A DNA stretch of 64,000 nt from Hanleya hanleyi. Its lineage: Eukaryota > Mollusca > Polyplacophora > Lepidopleurida > Hanleyidae. The stretch lies in NCBI GenBank assembly GCA_036873755.1, contig JAVTVY010025325.1, forward strand, positions 50,848-114,847, read 5' to 3'. A program made the translations under genes and the position numbers. The notes below the pieces were generated by a model. The model was not told the DNA's origin. It saw only the letters and a program-made list of their open reading frames with translations, and did no database searches. Below, in pieces: positions 56,445 to 63,840 of the stretch (its first letter is position 1; the number at the start of each line of letters is the position of its first letter).

Positions 56445-56544
56445 CATACCAGTAGTATACAAGGCGTAAATTCGGTAGATAGCGCGTCAGTGCGCATGCG
56501 CAGAACTTGTTTTGACGTCACAATTGGTGGTGTGCGCATGCGTG

Positions 56545-57255
56545 ATGGGTCGTGTGGGTGGTGGGTACCAATGTGGGTGGTGGGTACGTTGTGGGATGTG
56601 GGTGGTGGGTACCAATGTGGGTGGTGGGTACGTTGTGTGTGGTGGGTGGTGGGTACCAATGTGGGTGGTGGGATGCGTCATGTGGGTGGTGGGTGTAGGG
56701 TTTAACATGGCGGTGTGTGGGTGGTGGGTACCAATGTGGGTGGTGGGTACGTTGTGGGTGTGGGTGGTGGGTACCAATGTGGGTGGTGGGTACGTTGTGG
56801 GATGTGGGTGGTGGGTACCAATGTGGGTGATGGGTACCAAATGTGGGTGGTGGGTACTGCGGTGTGTGTGTGTGTGTGGGTGGTGGGACCCAGATGTGGG
56901 TCATTGGGTGCATGTGGGTCATTGGGTACATGTGGGTGGTGGGTACAAATGTGGGTGGTGGGACCAAGATGTGGGTGGTGGGTACAGTGGTGGGTCATTG
57001 GGTGCATGTGGGTCATTGGGTACATGTGGGTGGTGGGTACAAATGTGGGTGGTGGGACCAAGATGTGGGTGGTGGACAATGTGGGTGGTGGGTCATTGGG
57101 TGCATGTGGGTCATTGGGTACATGTGGGTGGTGGGTACAAATGTGGGTGGTGGGACCAAGATGTGGGTGGTGGGTACAAATGTGGGTGGTGGGTACATGT
57201 GGGTGGTGGGTACATGTGGGTGGTGGGTACAAATGTGGGTGGTGGGTACAAGATG
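56545..57255 (+). repeat. G-rich minisatellite in the left TIR of element 2
   Basis: About 700 bp of GTGGGTGGTGGGTAC(C/A)AAT-type units, mixed with TGGGTCATTGGGTGCATG units. Every unit holds several GGG runs on the plus strand, so G-quadruplexes are possible. Long ORFs on both strands here are products of the repeat. Confidence 0.93.
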
Positions 57256-57379
57256 GCGGATTGTAGAAAAACGTATAAGAGGAGTCGATTTTTAGGGTAG
57301 GGGTGTACTGACTTACCTGGCCTGTCTGCTTGCCTGCCTGTCTGCCTGCTTGCCTATCCGCTTGTATGAGACGAAAAGC

Positions 57380-57874
57380 ATGAGACGTGGAGAAGATTTT
57401 CCCTTTGACCCAGCAGTACCTCCGGTTGAAGTCTTGCCTGAAGATGAGCGTGTCAGGGACATTTATCAACGTCACTGGGCTACCATACGCCATTGTTTTC
57501 ACCGTGACCGTCGTCTATTGGACTTGTATAATTTTCGGCTGCAGCACCTCACGACTCTGTCTACCTATGCCGAGAACATTTTCAGAGATCAGGTGACAGC
57601 GTTCAAGTTGAATATGACATTCGGGTACATTTTACGGCACAAGGAGACGGACCAGCTGCGGTATTATTATCCCAGCAATAATACCTATGTGTTTGATCAG
57701 CCGTTCACGGTGACGGATGCGATTTCTCTGGAGCCACTCATCGACCAATTGACTACGTTGGATCCATTAGAATGGGCCCGGTTGCAACGCCCCAATACCC
57801 AATGGCTTGTGGAAATGGTCACCAACGTCACATTTTTCGTCACGAAAATGAGAGATCATCCTATCGGTGCATGA
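57380..57874 (+). CDS. C-terminal domain protein, finger-less homologue of 50152-51075
   Basis: 164 codons from ATG 57380, placed directly after the minisatellite. It has VRDIYQRHWATIRHCFHRD, IFRDQVTAFKLN, FGYILRHKETDQLRYYY, VFDQPFT and RPNTQWLVEMVTNVTFFVTK, colinear with the C-terminal domain of the element 1 zinc-finger protein. The two C2H2 fingers and linker are missing. A TATA-like TATAAGA lies at 57274-57280. A poly(A) signal AATAAA is at about 57902. It is on the same strand as the other genes, unlike its homologue. Either the N-terminus was lost to the TIR repeat or an upstream exon exists elsewhere. Confidence 0.65.
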   Translation: MRRGEDFPFDPAVPPVEVLPEDERVRDIYQRHWATIRHCFHRDRRLLDLYNFRLQHLTTLSTYAENIFRDQVTAFKLNMTFGYILRHKETDQLRYYYPSNNTYVFDQPFTVTDAISLEPLIDQLTTLDPLEWARLQRPNTQWLVEMVTNVTFFVTKMRDHPIGA

Positions 57875-58022
57875 AAATAGCCGTTTTGGAGCTAGGGGCT
57901 TAATAAAAGGATTGATCTGTAATCTGTGTTGTTGTTGTTGCTCTCTATTTTGGACTAACCCATCAGAATAGTACGTATCACGGACTACACCCGACGTCTA
58001 GGCGCGCATGTGTGACATGGTC

Positions 58023-58029
58023 TATAAAA
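58023..58029 (+). promoter_or_regulatory. TATA box (TATAAAA) of the 108-aa gene, element 2
   Basis: 47 bp before the ATG at 58070, in the same GGTCTATAAAACACGTC context as element 1. Confidence 0.78.
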
Positions 58030-58069
58030 CACGTCTCTCGGGATCCCACACCTTCATTTCTACAGAGCC

Positions 58070-58396
58070 ATGGCGGAGATCCAGCCCCATGCGACTCGCA
58101 TTTTACAGTATGCCACCGTGGTGAATTCATTCACGGGTTACCGAGCAGTGGTCCGGTCCATGTTTGCAGATGGCGACGACAACGAGGGACGACGCCAGAT
58201 CCTGAACGAGTTCACAGAAGCGGTCCTCCACAGAGTGCACTCGATGGAGAGGCGTGCCATCACTCACCACTACTGGACTATGACAGCCATCCTTGATGCT
58301 CGCGCTATGGACCAGGAGCGCTCACGCCGGAACCAGCGCCGGCTGGTTGGCCTCATACTAGTCTGTGCCCTATTCACCCTGGCGCTGTGGTATTGA
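58070..58396 (+). CDS. 108-aa tail-anchored protein, element 2 copy
   Basis: Same length and layout as 49153-49479: HATRILQYATVVNSFTGYRAV-like N-terminus, DGDDNEGRRQILNEFTEAVL, the RSRRNQRR basic patch and a C-terminal hydrophobic anchor ending LALWY. Most differences between the copies are conservative or silent, suggesting the protein was selected before the copies decayed. Confidence 0.68.
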   Translation: MAEIQPHATRILQYATVVNSFTGYRAVVRSMFADGDDNEGRRQILNEFTEAVLHRVHSMERRAITHHYWTMTAILDARAMDQERSRRNQRRLVGLILVCALFTLALWY

Positions 58397-58399
58397 CAC

Positions 58400-58407
58400 T
58401 ATAAATA
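58400..58407 (+). promoter_or_regulatory. TATA box (TATAAATA) of PC4-like gene A, element 2
   Basis: Core CTATAAATACGAGGGA, three bases after the stop of the 108-aa gene and 60 bp before ATG 58460. Confidence 0.78.
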
Positions 58408-58459
58408 CGAGGGATGAGACAGAGTGTGTGTCATTCTCCCTTCGACATTTAGAGCAAGC

Positions 58460-58954
58460 ATGTCACTACGAGCCATCCTGCCTCTTACACCCAGTGTGGG
58501 GTTATACGTCTATCAAGATAAAGTCATCCTCGTGAAAGACGATGAAGCTATTTACTGGGCGCCCGCTGAGATGCTATCGAATACGGTGACGCTACAGCGT
58601 GATGGCTGGACTAAATTTAAACGGGTGTTGAGCGGTGAGTTGGACGGAGACCTCATCCACCTGGACAATGCCATCTACGTATATTCCGACCCGCCCGTCC
58701 ACATACGCCTGGGCCGCTACCAAGAGCCTACGCGAAGTATCCTCCTAAGCCCCTCTGTGTGGTCAGCCTTGGAGAAAGTAGTGCCTATTGTGGACCAGTT
58801 GTTTACACCGGACGACCGATCACCCGACCAATTGGCATGGGCTCGTGCTATGGAGGACGCCCTGGCTGAACCCCATGAACAACTACATGAACCCGACGAC
58901 GATGCCATTGATTACCCCGCTAGACTCAGTCAGCCCAATGACATGACCACCTGA
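58460..58954 (+). CDS. PC4-like protein A, element 2 copy
   Basis: 164 codons, intact, starting MSLRAILPLTPSVGL. Motifs: LYVYQDKVILVKDDEAIYW, TVTLQRDGWTKFKRVL, GELDGDLIHLDNAIYVY and an acidic C-terminus ending PARLSQPNDMTT. The order of strands, the W/K-rich 'DGWTKFKRVL' and the overall length resemble a PC4/Sub1 domain with an acidic tail. It could bind single-stranded or promoter DNA of the element (inference). Confidence 0.62.
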   Translation: MSLRAILPLTPSVGLYVYQDKVILVKDDEAIYWAPAEMLSNTVTLQRDGWTKFKRVLSGELDGDLIHLDNAIYVYSDPPVHIRLGRYQEPTRSILLSPSVWSALEKVVPIVDQLFTPDDRSPDQLAWARAMEDALAEPHEQLHEPDDDAIDYPARLSQPNDMTT

Positions 58955-58979
58955 TCCTTTGATCTCACGGGGTTCTCCC

Positions 58980-58987
58980 TATAAATA
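58980..58987 (+). promoter_or_regulatory. TATA box (TATAAATA) of PC4-like gene B, element 2
   Basis: CTATAAATACGAGAGACAG, identical in its core to 58399-58411, 47 bp before ATG 59027. Confidence 0.78.
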
Positions 58988-59026
58988 CGAGAGACAGTGA
59001 AATCTGGTACCATTCACGTACTGACC

Positions 59027-59491
59027 ATGACGGAGCATATAGTACTGGCGTATTTCAGCTTGACCCCCGAGGTTTTCCTGCACGTGTATGCGGATAAGGT
59101 CGATATCATGGAGGAGGTGGTGGGAGACACGGATCCTACACAACCGTGCCCGGCTCACATTCGTCTGTCCCGGGAGGGCTGGACCAAATTCAAACGGGTG
59201 TTGTCTGGTGAACTGGACGGCGACCTCATCCACTTGTGTCACGATGTGTACATCCGACGCGGCCCTTTCTTTGCTCAATTGGCTCGGCTAGATGGAGGTA
59301 CAGTGCATTTTACCCTTCACCCTGATCTATGGTCTGCATTGGAAGATGCCGTGGTGGATGTGGATGAAGTGCTTATCAAGCGGTCATCAGACGAGTTGGA
59401 CTGGTCATTGACCATGGCCACTGTGGAAGTCCACGAAGAAAATCAGAAAGAAACTCCGGCCCAAGATATACCCGTTATAAATAAACGATAG
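59027..59491 (+). CDS. PC4-like protein B, element 2 copy
   Basis: 154 codons, intact, six shorter than the element 1 copy because of in-frame deletions (for example after MEEVVGD and near LIKRSSDEL). It shares FLHVYADKVDIMEEV, HIRLSREGWTKFKRVL, GELDGDLIHLCHDVYIRRGPFF and the end ETPAQDIPVINKR. In-frame indels between copies indicate coding constraint. Its last codons overlap the integrase TATA box. Confidence 0.62.
   Translation: MTEHIVLAYFSLTPEVFLHVYADKVDIMEEVVGDTDPTQPCPAHIRLSREGWTKFKRVLSGELDGDLIHLCHDVYIRRGPFFAQLARLDGGTVHFTLHPDLWSALEDAVVDVDEVLIKRSSDELDWSLTMATVEVHEENQKETPAQDIPVINKR
59476..59483 (+). promoter_or_regulatory. TATA box/poly(A) signal overlapping the end of PC4-like gene B
   Basis: TTATAAATAAACG contains TATAAATA and AATAAA within the last codons of the upstream gene, 44 bp before the integrase ATG at 59520. 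In element 1 the corresponding site is TATGAATAAACG. Confidence 0.65.
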
Positions 59492-59519
59492 AGCCAGGGT
59501 CCATCATCATTTTGTCACC

Positions 59520-60591
59520 ATGAAGCGCTGGGAGAAGGTGTTGGATAACTTATACTACAGTCCCGACAGTCCGGCAGCCTATAGGCATTGTCGGCTCTCT
59601 ATCGAGCGGCCAAACCCCAGGGGGTACAACGTGCCCAAGTCCGAGATTGGTTAAGAAGACAAGACACCTATACCTTACATCGATCTGTCCGTCGCCATTT
59701 TCTACGGAACCGGGTCATCGTGGGAGGAATAGATGCCCAGTGGCAAGCGGATTTGGTCGATATGAGCGCCTTTGCCAAACACAACGATGAGAATCGGTAT
59801 ATCTTGACGTGCATCGATATCCTATCCAAGTATGCGTGGGTGGTACCCATCCGGACGAAAACGGGGGCAAATCTCATAGCGGCGTTCAAAGACATCTTCA
59901 AGACCGGGCGCAAACCTTTGTATTTGCAAACCGACGAAGGCACGGAATTCCTCAACAGACCGTTCCAAGCCTTTCTCAAGAAACAGAAGGTCTTCTTCTT
60001 CCATACGTACAACGAGACCAAGGCTTCCGTGGTGGAGAGGTTCAACAGGACATTCAAAGGCCGCATGTATAAATATTTCACCTATAAGAATACAAGGCGG
60101 TACATCGATGTTCTCCCGAAACTGGTGAGGGGTTACAATCGAGCCTATCATCGAAGTATAGAGAGAGCCCCCATTACCGTGACCCAACGCAATGAAGCCC
60201 AAGTCCGGCGTGTCTTGTACCCCAGGCCATCGCAGCGAACGACGAAGGCGGTGTACAAGGTCGGGGACCTGTACGGATCAGTAAAGTCAAGGGCAAGTTC
60301 GAGAAAAGTTACTTGCCCAACTGGAGCGATGAGCACTTCCTGATTAAACGGCGCCTACCCCGACAGCGGCGAGTCTATGAACTGGAAGATCTCCAAGGGG
60401 AAACGTTGCTGGGGACGTTTTACGACACGGAATTACAGCCTGTTGTAAAAACACAGCAAGACTACTACACGGTGGAGCAGATTTTGAAAACGGAACGTCG
60501 ACGTGGCAAACTGTTTCATTTCGTAAAATGGCAAGGCTGGCCCAGTTCCTTCAATTCCTGGGTCGCGGCCAACCAGGTGAAACGACTATAA
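59520..60591 (+). pseudogene. Retroviral-type integrase with chromodomain, two single-base deletions
   Basis: Starts at ATG 59520 (MKRWEKVL). A 1-bp deletion near 59583 moves the frame; the core is then open at 59588-60343 with all three DDE residues (QADLVDM, LQTDEGTEF, SVVERFN). A second 1-bp deletion near 60270 moves it again. The remainder (60313-60591) has YLPNWSDEHFLIKRR and a clear chromodomain: YYTVEQILKTERR, FHFVKWQGWP, FNSWV. Both lesions are single-base changes, so the copy looks recently lost. The chromodomain is intact here but damaged in element 1. Confidence 0.9.
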
Positions 60592-60593
60592 AA
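60587..60593 (+). promoter_or_regulatory. TATA box (TATAAAA) overlapping the integrase stop codon
   Basis: In CGACTATAAAACC the TAA of the integrase (60589-60591) is inside the TATA box. The next ATG (60642) is 55 bp downstream. Element 1 has TATAAAG at the same place. Confidence 0.7.
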
Positions 60594-60641
60594 CCAGACA
60601 CCACTGCCGTCCTCCTTCATTCCACATCCGACCACAGTGCT

Positions 60642-61208
60642 ATGGACCAACAGCAGCTGCCTCTGAACACAGCGTCTCGCAAAACGCGCAAAGCACAAGT
60701 GGGCTTTGGGGTGCTATTGCTAACCCTGCTGAGTGTGTTGTACGGAGGGGTGTTTTACGACGTAGCCTATGTCAGTACGTTACTTAACCAACTGAGAACA
60801 CCAGCCATCAGTGAAACCGGTCTACAGAGAGCACCAGTCGTATCCAGCCCAGTCACCACCACCACACCCCGTGTACAAGCCACGTCGAGCTCTACACTTA
60901 CACCAAGTACACCCACTACGTCTGAACACCTACCGGATTTCATCCCTCACAGTGAACCGACCACCCACGTTGTACTCACCCCCAGCACCATCCCTGAACG
61001 TGAACAGACAACGACGACCGACGTTGTACCCACCACCACTCCAGTTCACTCGTACGAAATTTACAAGAGCAGGTTACCACGACAACGGATACACCTCGAA
61101 CCATGGACCCTCGGTGGCAGCATCCCTTCACCTGCGTCATCGCAGGACCGACGGGCTCCGGCAAAACGCACTTCGTCAGGAAGCTCCTTCAACACGCCGA
61201 CAGCATGA
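60642..61208 (+). CDS. Single-pass membrane protein with Thr/Ser/Pro-rich tail, read-through C-terminus
   Basis: 188 codons. Basic start (TASRKTRKAQ), membrane segment at about residues 20-43 (FGVLLLTLLSVLYGGVFYDV), then a mucin-like T/S/P-rich region with TPSTPTTS and TTTTDVVPTTTPVHS. In element 1 the frame stops right after PVHS (TAA); here that codon is TAC, so the frame continues for about 50 codons and overlaps the ATPase gene by 106 bp in another frame. The extension is probably not native. Confidence 0.6.
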   Translation: MDQQQLPLNTASRKTRKAQVGFGVLLLTLLSVLYGGVFYDVAYVSTLLNQLRTPAISETGLQRAPVVSSPVTTTTPRVQATSSSTLTPSTPTTSEHLPDFIPHSEPTTHVVLTPSTIPEREQTTTTDVVPTTTPVHSYEIYKSRLPRQRIHLEPWTLGGSIPSPASSQDRRAPAKRTSSGSSFNTPTA

Positions 61209-61711
61209 TCACTCCACCCATTGCCAGAGTCGTGTGGTGTTACGGAGAATGGCAGGAAGCGTATGCAGCAATGCCCCACATCACGTTCGTGGAAGGCCTA
61301 CCCAACCTGGCCGATTTGGAACCCGACACCTTGGTGGTTCTGGATGATCTCATGGCGGAGACGGATGCACGGGTCACCCAACTCTTTACCAAAGGCAGCC
61401 ATCATCGACGGCTCAGCATCATCTACATTGTGCAGAATCTGTTCAGTAAAAACAAAGAACATCGGAATATCAGCTTAAATGCCCACTACCTGGTGGTCTT
61501 CAAAAACCCGAGAGATACCACTCAACTGCTGCACCTGGCGAGACAGATGTATCCCGGCCGCACACCGTTTGCGTTGGAAGCCTTCAAAGATGCCACAACC
61601 CCTCAGCACGGGTATATGCTCTTCGACCTCAAGCAAGCCACCCCCGACCACCTTCGACTACGGACCGGCATCTTTCCCGGAGAGACCCACCACGTGTACA
61701 TGCAAAAATAA
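61103..61711 (+). CDS. DNA-packaging ATPase (FtsK/HerA, A32-like), element 2 copy
   Basis: 202 codons, intact, same start and length as 45715-46323. Walker A GPTGSGKT (15-22), Walker B TLVVLDDL (76-83), IYIVQNLF and HYLVVFKNPRD are all present. The few differences are mostly conservative (for example DGLPNLAAL/EGLPNLADL). With the MCP and protease it defines the capsid module. AATAAA signals lie about 35 bp after the stop, near 61746. Confidence 0.9.
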   Translation: MDPRWQHPFTCVIAGPTGSGKTHFVRKLLQHADSMITPPIARVVWCYGEWQEAYAAMPHITFVEGLPNLADLEPDTLVVLDDLMAETDARVTQLFTKGSHHRRLSIIYIVQNLFSKNKEHRNISLNAHYLVVFKNPRDTTQLLHLARQMYPGRTPFALEAFKDATTPQHGYMLFDLKQATPDHLRLRTGIFPGETHHVYMQK

Positions 61712-61794
61712 TGTAAACACATCCACAGTGGCGCACAGTGGGGAATAATAAAAAGAATGAATACCACAGCAGGGTTGACTTTGTCTGTGAGGTG

Positions 61795-61803
61795 GATAAA
61801 AAG
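61795..61803 (+). promoter_or_regulatory. TATA-like element (GATAAAAAG) of the KGNVPLT gene
   Basis: 44 bp before ATG 61839. The same GATAAAAAG occurs at the corresponding place of element 1 (complement near 45588). Confidence 0.6.
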
Positions 61804-61838
61804 GGCAGAGTTGTGGGTTCTAGCATTAGTTGTACAGG

Positions 61839-62180
61839 ATGTCTGCGCGAGTACGGAAGCACGCTCCCACGCTCCGTGTATTGAAGACGGCCCCACCCGA
61901 GTTAGTCCGAACCATTGTACGCGGTGCGGACCCTGACCTTGTACGCTGTCTGTGCGAGATCGGGTACAACCTGTTAAAAGGCAACGTACCACTGACTCCG
62001 GCTCAGAAGACCAAGTTGGCCAAGCATAAGACAGGTCTCCGAACCCTAGTCCATAAGCGGGTCCCACAAACACAAAAGAAAAAGGTGTTACAGACAGGCG
62101 GCTTTCTCGGGGCCATCTTAGCACAGTTGGCCGCTTCCGTGTTGGGTCCAGTATTGGGTGGACTCTTCGGCCGGCAATGA
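61839..62180 (+). CDS. KGNVPLT protein, element 2 copy
   Basis: 113 codons from ATG 61839 (MSARVRKHAPTLRVL). Helical basic N-terminal domain, LLKGNVPLTPAQKTKL, a Lys-rich linker, and a hydrophobic Gly-rich end GGFLGAILAQLAASVLGPVL. Its TGA overlaps the ATG of the next gene (ATGA, 62177-62180), an arrangement that would need reinitiation or a separate transcript in a eukaryote. Confidence 0.68.
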   Translation: MSARVRKHAPTLRVLKTAPPELVRTIVRGADPDLVRCLCEIGYNLLKGNVPLTPAQKTKLAKHKTGLRTLVHKRVPQTQKKKVLQTGGFLGAILAQLAASVLGPVLGGLFGRQ

Positions 62181-63018
62181 ACGACACGAAAAAAATGGTC
62201 CTCGTCGAACCACGGTTCCTGCAAAACCTCCAATCACCCTACCCTGTCCCACCTACGGTCAAGACCATAAACAGCCTCGATGGAGAGATGCAACAGATCT
62301 TACAGAGACCGGGGTTAAGCGACAGTGAGAAAGTACAACGGTACAATGAGACGCTTCAACAGTACATGACGTTCATGGACCAATACAAAACCCTGTCTAC
62401 CCCAGCAACAGCAGCACCACCACCACCACCACCACCACGTGACAGACCGCTGACCTCAGCACCGCTCCAACAGCCGGGTCAGGTAGCCCCCACAGCCCCA
62501 CAGTGGGTGGAAGACGAAGTGCTGAAGAGTGTACCTGCATCGTTCAAGAAACAAGCTGGTCTGGTATTACAACGGATGAAACAGAATCCTAACATGACTT
62601 GGAATGATAAAGGCGAACTCCTGGTACAGAATCAGGTGGTCCCCGGCACCCACATGACGGATTTAGTGAATGATCTGATGCGTCAACGCAGATCGCACAC
62701 CGATCCTCGAGGATGGGAGGTCTTCGCTCAAGGCTTGAAAGACATGCATGTACCACGGGAATTGGTGGGGAACCCCCACCGCTGGGCCTTTATGCAGCAA
62801 ACCCAGCAATCGCCGAGTGGCCCACTACCTTCTTGGGAAGCCGACTGGGAACCGGAGTCACCCCCAAAACACCACCACAACGGGCACTTTCTTTTCGCGC
62901 CTATAAAAAAACACCCTTGATCAAGACACCCCACATCTCCAGAGCCGTGACACGTAGCAAGTCACCGCGACGAACACGACGCCGCACACAACCGCCCAAG
63001 GCCTGGAAGACCTATTAA
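62177..63018 (+). pseudogene. Proline-rich virion-associated protein (MVLV protein), C-tract frameshift
   Basis: The first 247 codons (62177-62920) are open: MVLVEPRFLQNLQSP, LDGEMQQILQ, SDSEKVQRYNETLQQYM, a run of eight or so prolines near residue 85, NMTWNDKGELLVQNQVV and DLVNDLMRQRRSHTDPRGWE. Near 62866 a run of six C in element 1 is five C here, so the native basic tail (SPRRTRRRTQPPKAW, ending 63018) is in another frame. Apart from that the gene is undamaged. Confidence 0.72.
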
Positions 63019-63051
63019 AACCAACAGCAGCAACAGGACAGCTCAGTCGCC

Positions 63052-63840
63052 ATGTTTTACCTGACCCTACCCAGTAACAGTTCGCTGGATGTGTTTCCTG
63101 ACAACACCGTGGCCAAGTACGTCACCCAGTTACCACAACCGTTACATTTACCTGGACGCTGGGAATGTGCCCTCGTGGATATCCAATACCCTTACTCGTG
63201 GTACAACGTGCGAGCCAATGAAGTGTAGTACGAGGTCACCTACGAAGGCAAAAACACCCGACTCACCCTGCCCGAAGGCCAATACGATACCCCCAAAGAG
63301 TTCACGGGTGGGCTGTCAAGACTGATGCATTATAAGGCGCTACGGGGGGTGACGGATAGTGCAACACGCCTGATAGCCTTGCGCTTCAAGAAAAACGTGT
63401 TCTTCGATGTCAACGTACACAACGACAAGGCACAGCTTACCGTCACCGATACCGTGAATGTGAAACTCAGTCCTACACTACAGCAAATGCTGGGTTTCGA
63501 TATACAGACGTTCGCTGGTCCCAACCAACACCATGGCGAGATGCCGATGGATATGAAGTCGGGTATGTACGGACTCTACGTCTACTGGGACGTGGTGGAC
63601 AACCACATCGTGGGCGATATCAACACACCTCTGTTACGGGTGGTCCCCATTAAAAATAAGTATGGAGGTCAAGTCACCCACAGTTTCACCCACATGCTCT
63701 ACTTGCCCGTACGACAAACTGACATCAACACGATCACGGAGGATATAAGAGATGACACGGGACGACCGGTGGCATTCGAACGAGGAAAAGTGGTGCTGAC
63801 ACTTCATTTTCGACAAGCACGTGCTCCCCACTTTGCATAA
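63052..63840 (+). pseudogene. Penton-like minor capsid protein, single nonsense codon
   Basis: 263 codons from ATG 63052. The only lesion is TAG at 63226-63228 (codon 59), where element 1 has Trp. The frame is otherwise open to TAA 63838-63840. Motifs: FYLTLPSNSSLDVFPDNT, WECALVDIQYPYSWYN, LPEGQYDTPKEF, LSPTLQQMLGF, MDMKSGMYGLYVYWDVVDN, FTHMLYLPVRQ and FERGKVVLTLHF. It is the more complete of the two copies and shows the length of the protein. A TATA-like TATTAAAA (63013-63020) overlaps the previous stop. Confidence 0.75.

Noticed and set aside
53006..56460. GTAGTATAC at 53011 and 56453 as ends of one more element
   Set aside because: The two occurrences are in the same orientation and the similarity stops after about ten bases.
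56512..57300. Long ORFs (up to ~260 codons) on both strands
   Set aside because: They are low-complexity translations (W/G/V on one strand, T/H/P on the other) of the GTGGGTGGTGGGTAC minisatellite.
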